Part shown: positions 6,480-7,701 of the stretch, in pieces
How the letters are laid out: each line of letters starts with the position of its first letter
How positions within the stretch are numbered: the first letter of the stretch is position 1
DNA from: an uncultured Porphyromonadaceae bacterium
GTDB lineage: Bacteria; Bacteroidota; Bacteroidia; Bacteroidales; Muribaculaceae
NCBI GenBank assembly: GCA_905193485.1
Contig: CAJJOX010000100.1
Coordinates: 1 to 7,701 of the forward strand
Direction of reading: 5' to 3'
DNA: 7,701 bases
The notes under the pieces: generated by a model
The model's database searches: none
The model's input: the letters and a program-made list of their open reading frames with translations, nothing else
What the model was told of the DNA's origin: nothing
Program-made: the position numbers and the translations under genes

Positions 6480-7655
6480 TTATTTTTTCAGGTCGGCCAC
6501 GCGTGTGAGCGTGAGCTTAAGCTGTTCGTAGAAGCGCTCAACGGCAGGGATATGCATGCGTTCTGAAGGAGAGTGGACGTCGCGTAGGGTCGGGCCGAAC
6601 GAAACCATGTCGAGATGCGGATATTTTTCAAGAAAGAGGCCGCATTCCAGTCCGGCATGGATGGCTGTGATCTTAGGCGTGATGCCGTAAAGGTCACGAT
6701 ATGCGTCGCGGGCGATTTTCATGATCGGGGAGTCCATGTTGGGTTGCCATCCGGGATAGCCTTCCCCATGAGCCACCTCGGCTCCGGCAAGGAGGAAATG
6801 GGCTTCGACCTGATTGGCGATGTCCCATTTGCGGGAGTCGACAGATGAACGCTGACTTGTCGTGACGACTACCTTGCAGTCGGGTGCCATCTTTACGGAA
6901 GCAAGGTTGGTGGATGTTTCCACGAGGCCTTCGATCTGGCGGCTCATTGACACCACTCCGTGGGGAGCGCTGTAGATGGCACGTATTATGTTGTTGGATG
7001 TGGTTTCGTCAATGCTGTATTCGGGAGCATCGACACTTTCCATCGTGATCTCGAGCGTGGGCTCAAGATCGGAGTATTCATTTTCAATTACAGCGGCATA
7101 TTCGTTTAGCGCGACACGCACGGCTTCTTTGCTTGAATTGTGCACGCCGAAGATGGCATGTGCAGCACGGGGAATGGCATTGCGCAGATTGCCACCGTCA
7201 ATCTCAACAAGGGCAATCTCGTGTTTCTTCGATAGGTCGAAGAGGAAACGGGCAAGGAGTTTGTTGGCGTTGGCACGTCCGAGATGGATGTCGCCTCCCG
7301 AATGTCCACCCTGGCCTTTTTCGATAGCCACACGGAAGTAGCGGAAGTCTTTGGGAGCGAAAGAACGGTTGTAGTTGAATGTGCATACGGTGTCGACTCC
7401 TCCGGCACAGCCAACGAATATTTCAGCGTCGTCCTCTGAATCGAGGTTGAGGAGCATGTCGCCCTGAAGCATGTCTTCGCCTATGTTGAATGCTCCGGTC
7501 ATGCCGGTTTCTTCATCCATAGTGAACAGGGCGTCAAGCGGTCCATGGACGAGGTCGGGGTCGGTCATTACTGCAAGTGCGGCAGCCACGCCGATACCAT
7601 TGTCGGCACCGAGAGTCGTGCCCTGTGCGCGCACCCATTCTCCGTCGACAACGGC
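6480..7655 (-). CDS. pepD: Aminoacyl-histidine dipeptidase PepD (peptidase M20), N-terminus missing
   Basis: PepD is a cytoplasmic zinc dipeptidase that cleaves Xaa-His and other dipeptides. The visible ~391 residues begin at AVVDGEWVRAQGTTLGADNG and run to the normal C-terminus RVADLKK. Numbered from the valine (GTG) codon at 7634, the expected metal and catalytic residues are Asp11 (GADNG), Glu41 and Glu42 (DEETGMTGA), Asp65 (NLDSEDD) and His354 (RDVHSPSERM). The spacing matches Asp119, Glu150 and Asp173 of characterised PepD with a constant offset of 108. About 100 N-terminal residues are absent, including the HMDMV-type ligand and catalytic Asp. Upstream, the frame enters the G-homopolymer block (poly-Pro when translated) and meets TAG at 7688-7686. 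The GTG is an internal Val, not a start. The break is best explained as an assembly or read artefact at the window end. A terminator follows at 6414-6464. Confidence 0.9.
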   Translation of the reverse strand, partial: AVVDGEWVRAQGTTLGADNGIGVAAALAVMTDPDLVHGPLDALFTMDEETGMTGAFNIGEDMLQGDMLLNLDSEDDAEIFVGCAGGVDTVCTFNYNRSFAPKDFRYFRVAIEKGQGGHSGGDIHLGRANANKLLARFLFDLSKKHEIALVEIDGGNLRNAIPRAAHAIFGVHNSSKEAVRVALNEYAAVIENEYSDLEPTLEITMESVDAPEYSIDETTSNNIIRAIYSAPHGVVSMSRQIEGLVETSTNLASVKMAPDCKVVVTTSQRSSVDSRKWDIANQVEAHFLLAGAEVAHGEGYPGWQPNMDSPIMKIARDAYRDLYGITPKITAIHAGLECGLFLEKYPHLDMVSFGPTLRDVHSPSERMHIPAVERFYEQLKLTLTRVADLKK

Positions 7656-7681
7656 GGGGGGGGGGGGGGGGGCGGGGGGGG
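7656..7681. repeat. G-homopolymer block G17-C-G8, probable sequencing artefact
   Basis: Seventeen G (7656-7672), one C (7673) and eight G (7674-7681) replace the expected pepD coding sequence. Nothing else in the window resembles it. Long G runs are typical of low-signal base calls in two-colour sequencing and of contig-edge errors. The 20 bases after it (7682-7701, including ACTAGTGATT) show no pepD similarity that I can see in the expected frame. Confidence 0.75.
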
Positions 7682-7701
7682 TGGACTAGTGATTTGTTTC
7701 T

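Noticed and set aside
6976..7341. Plus-strand open frame of 121 codons within pepD
   Set aside because: It is antisense to a highly conserved PepD region and has Ser/Arg-rich low-information composition.
7632..7634. GTG as the true start of a short PepD
   Set aside because: The family motif DGEWVRAQGTTLGADNG continues upstream of it, so it is an internal Val, and a protein starting there would lack a zinc ligand.
7682..7701. Vector or adapter sequence around ACTAGT (SpeI site)
   Set aside because: Twenty bases are too few to assign. ACTAGTGATT resembles a cloning-vector stretch but could be chance beside an artefactual G tract.

Overview
The window reads as ordinary chromosomal core DNA of a Bacteroidota bacterium, most likely order Bacteroidales. 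The roughly 50% GC content would suit a Muribaculaceae-like gut lineage, but that finer placement is inference. The evidence is a gene order I recognise from Bacteroidales (dut, TPR protein, DUF4292 lipoprotein, EnvC-like M23 protein), a TAnnTTTG-type -7 promoter box, starts without strong Shine-Dalgarno sequences, and Bacteroidales-like PrmA and PepD sequences. I see no mobile element, CRISPR array, tRNA, rRNA or phage module.

Layout, left to right. Positions 1-356 hold the 3' end of prmA (ribosomal protein L11 methyltransferase), cut by the window edge. A 165-base gap with a probable promoter (480-487) follows. Next comes a tight plus-strand five-gene run, 522-5649: a small outer-membrane beta-barrel-like protein; dUTPase (dut); a large exported TPR protein; a DUF4292 lipoprotein; and an EnvC-like murein hydrolase activator with a degenerate LytM domain. 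Gaps within the run are 2 bp, a 4-base ATGA overlap, a second ATGA overlap, and 34 bp, so it is almost certainly one operon. It places a nucleotide-pool enzyme among envelope proteins.

Facing it on the minus strand is a secreted N-acetylmuramidase-family protein (5676-6413), whose 3' end lies 26 bp from the end of the EnvC-like gene. Two genes for peptidoglycan turnover therefore converge. Upstream of the muramidase on the same strand is pepD (aminoacyl-histidine dipeptidase, M20 family). Between the two lies a perfect 13-bp inverted-repeat terminator whose T-rich tail ends directly at the muramidase start codon.

The right end is suspect. Reading pepD upstream, the family sequence stops at a G17-C-G8 homopolymer block (7656-7681), followed by an in-frame stop. 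About 100 N-terminal residues are missing. This is most likely a sequencing or contig-end artefact, not a biological truncation.

I found no convincing new defence, mobile or regulatory system. The most worthwhile leads are the DUF4292 lipoprotein as a possible LolB-like factor, the secreted muramidase facing the EnvC-like gene, and the terminator set against the muramidase start.
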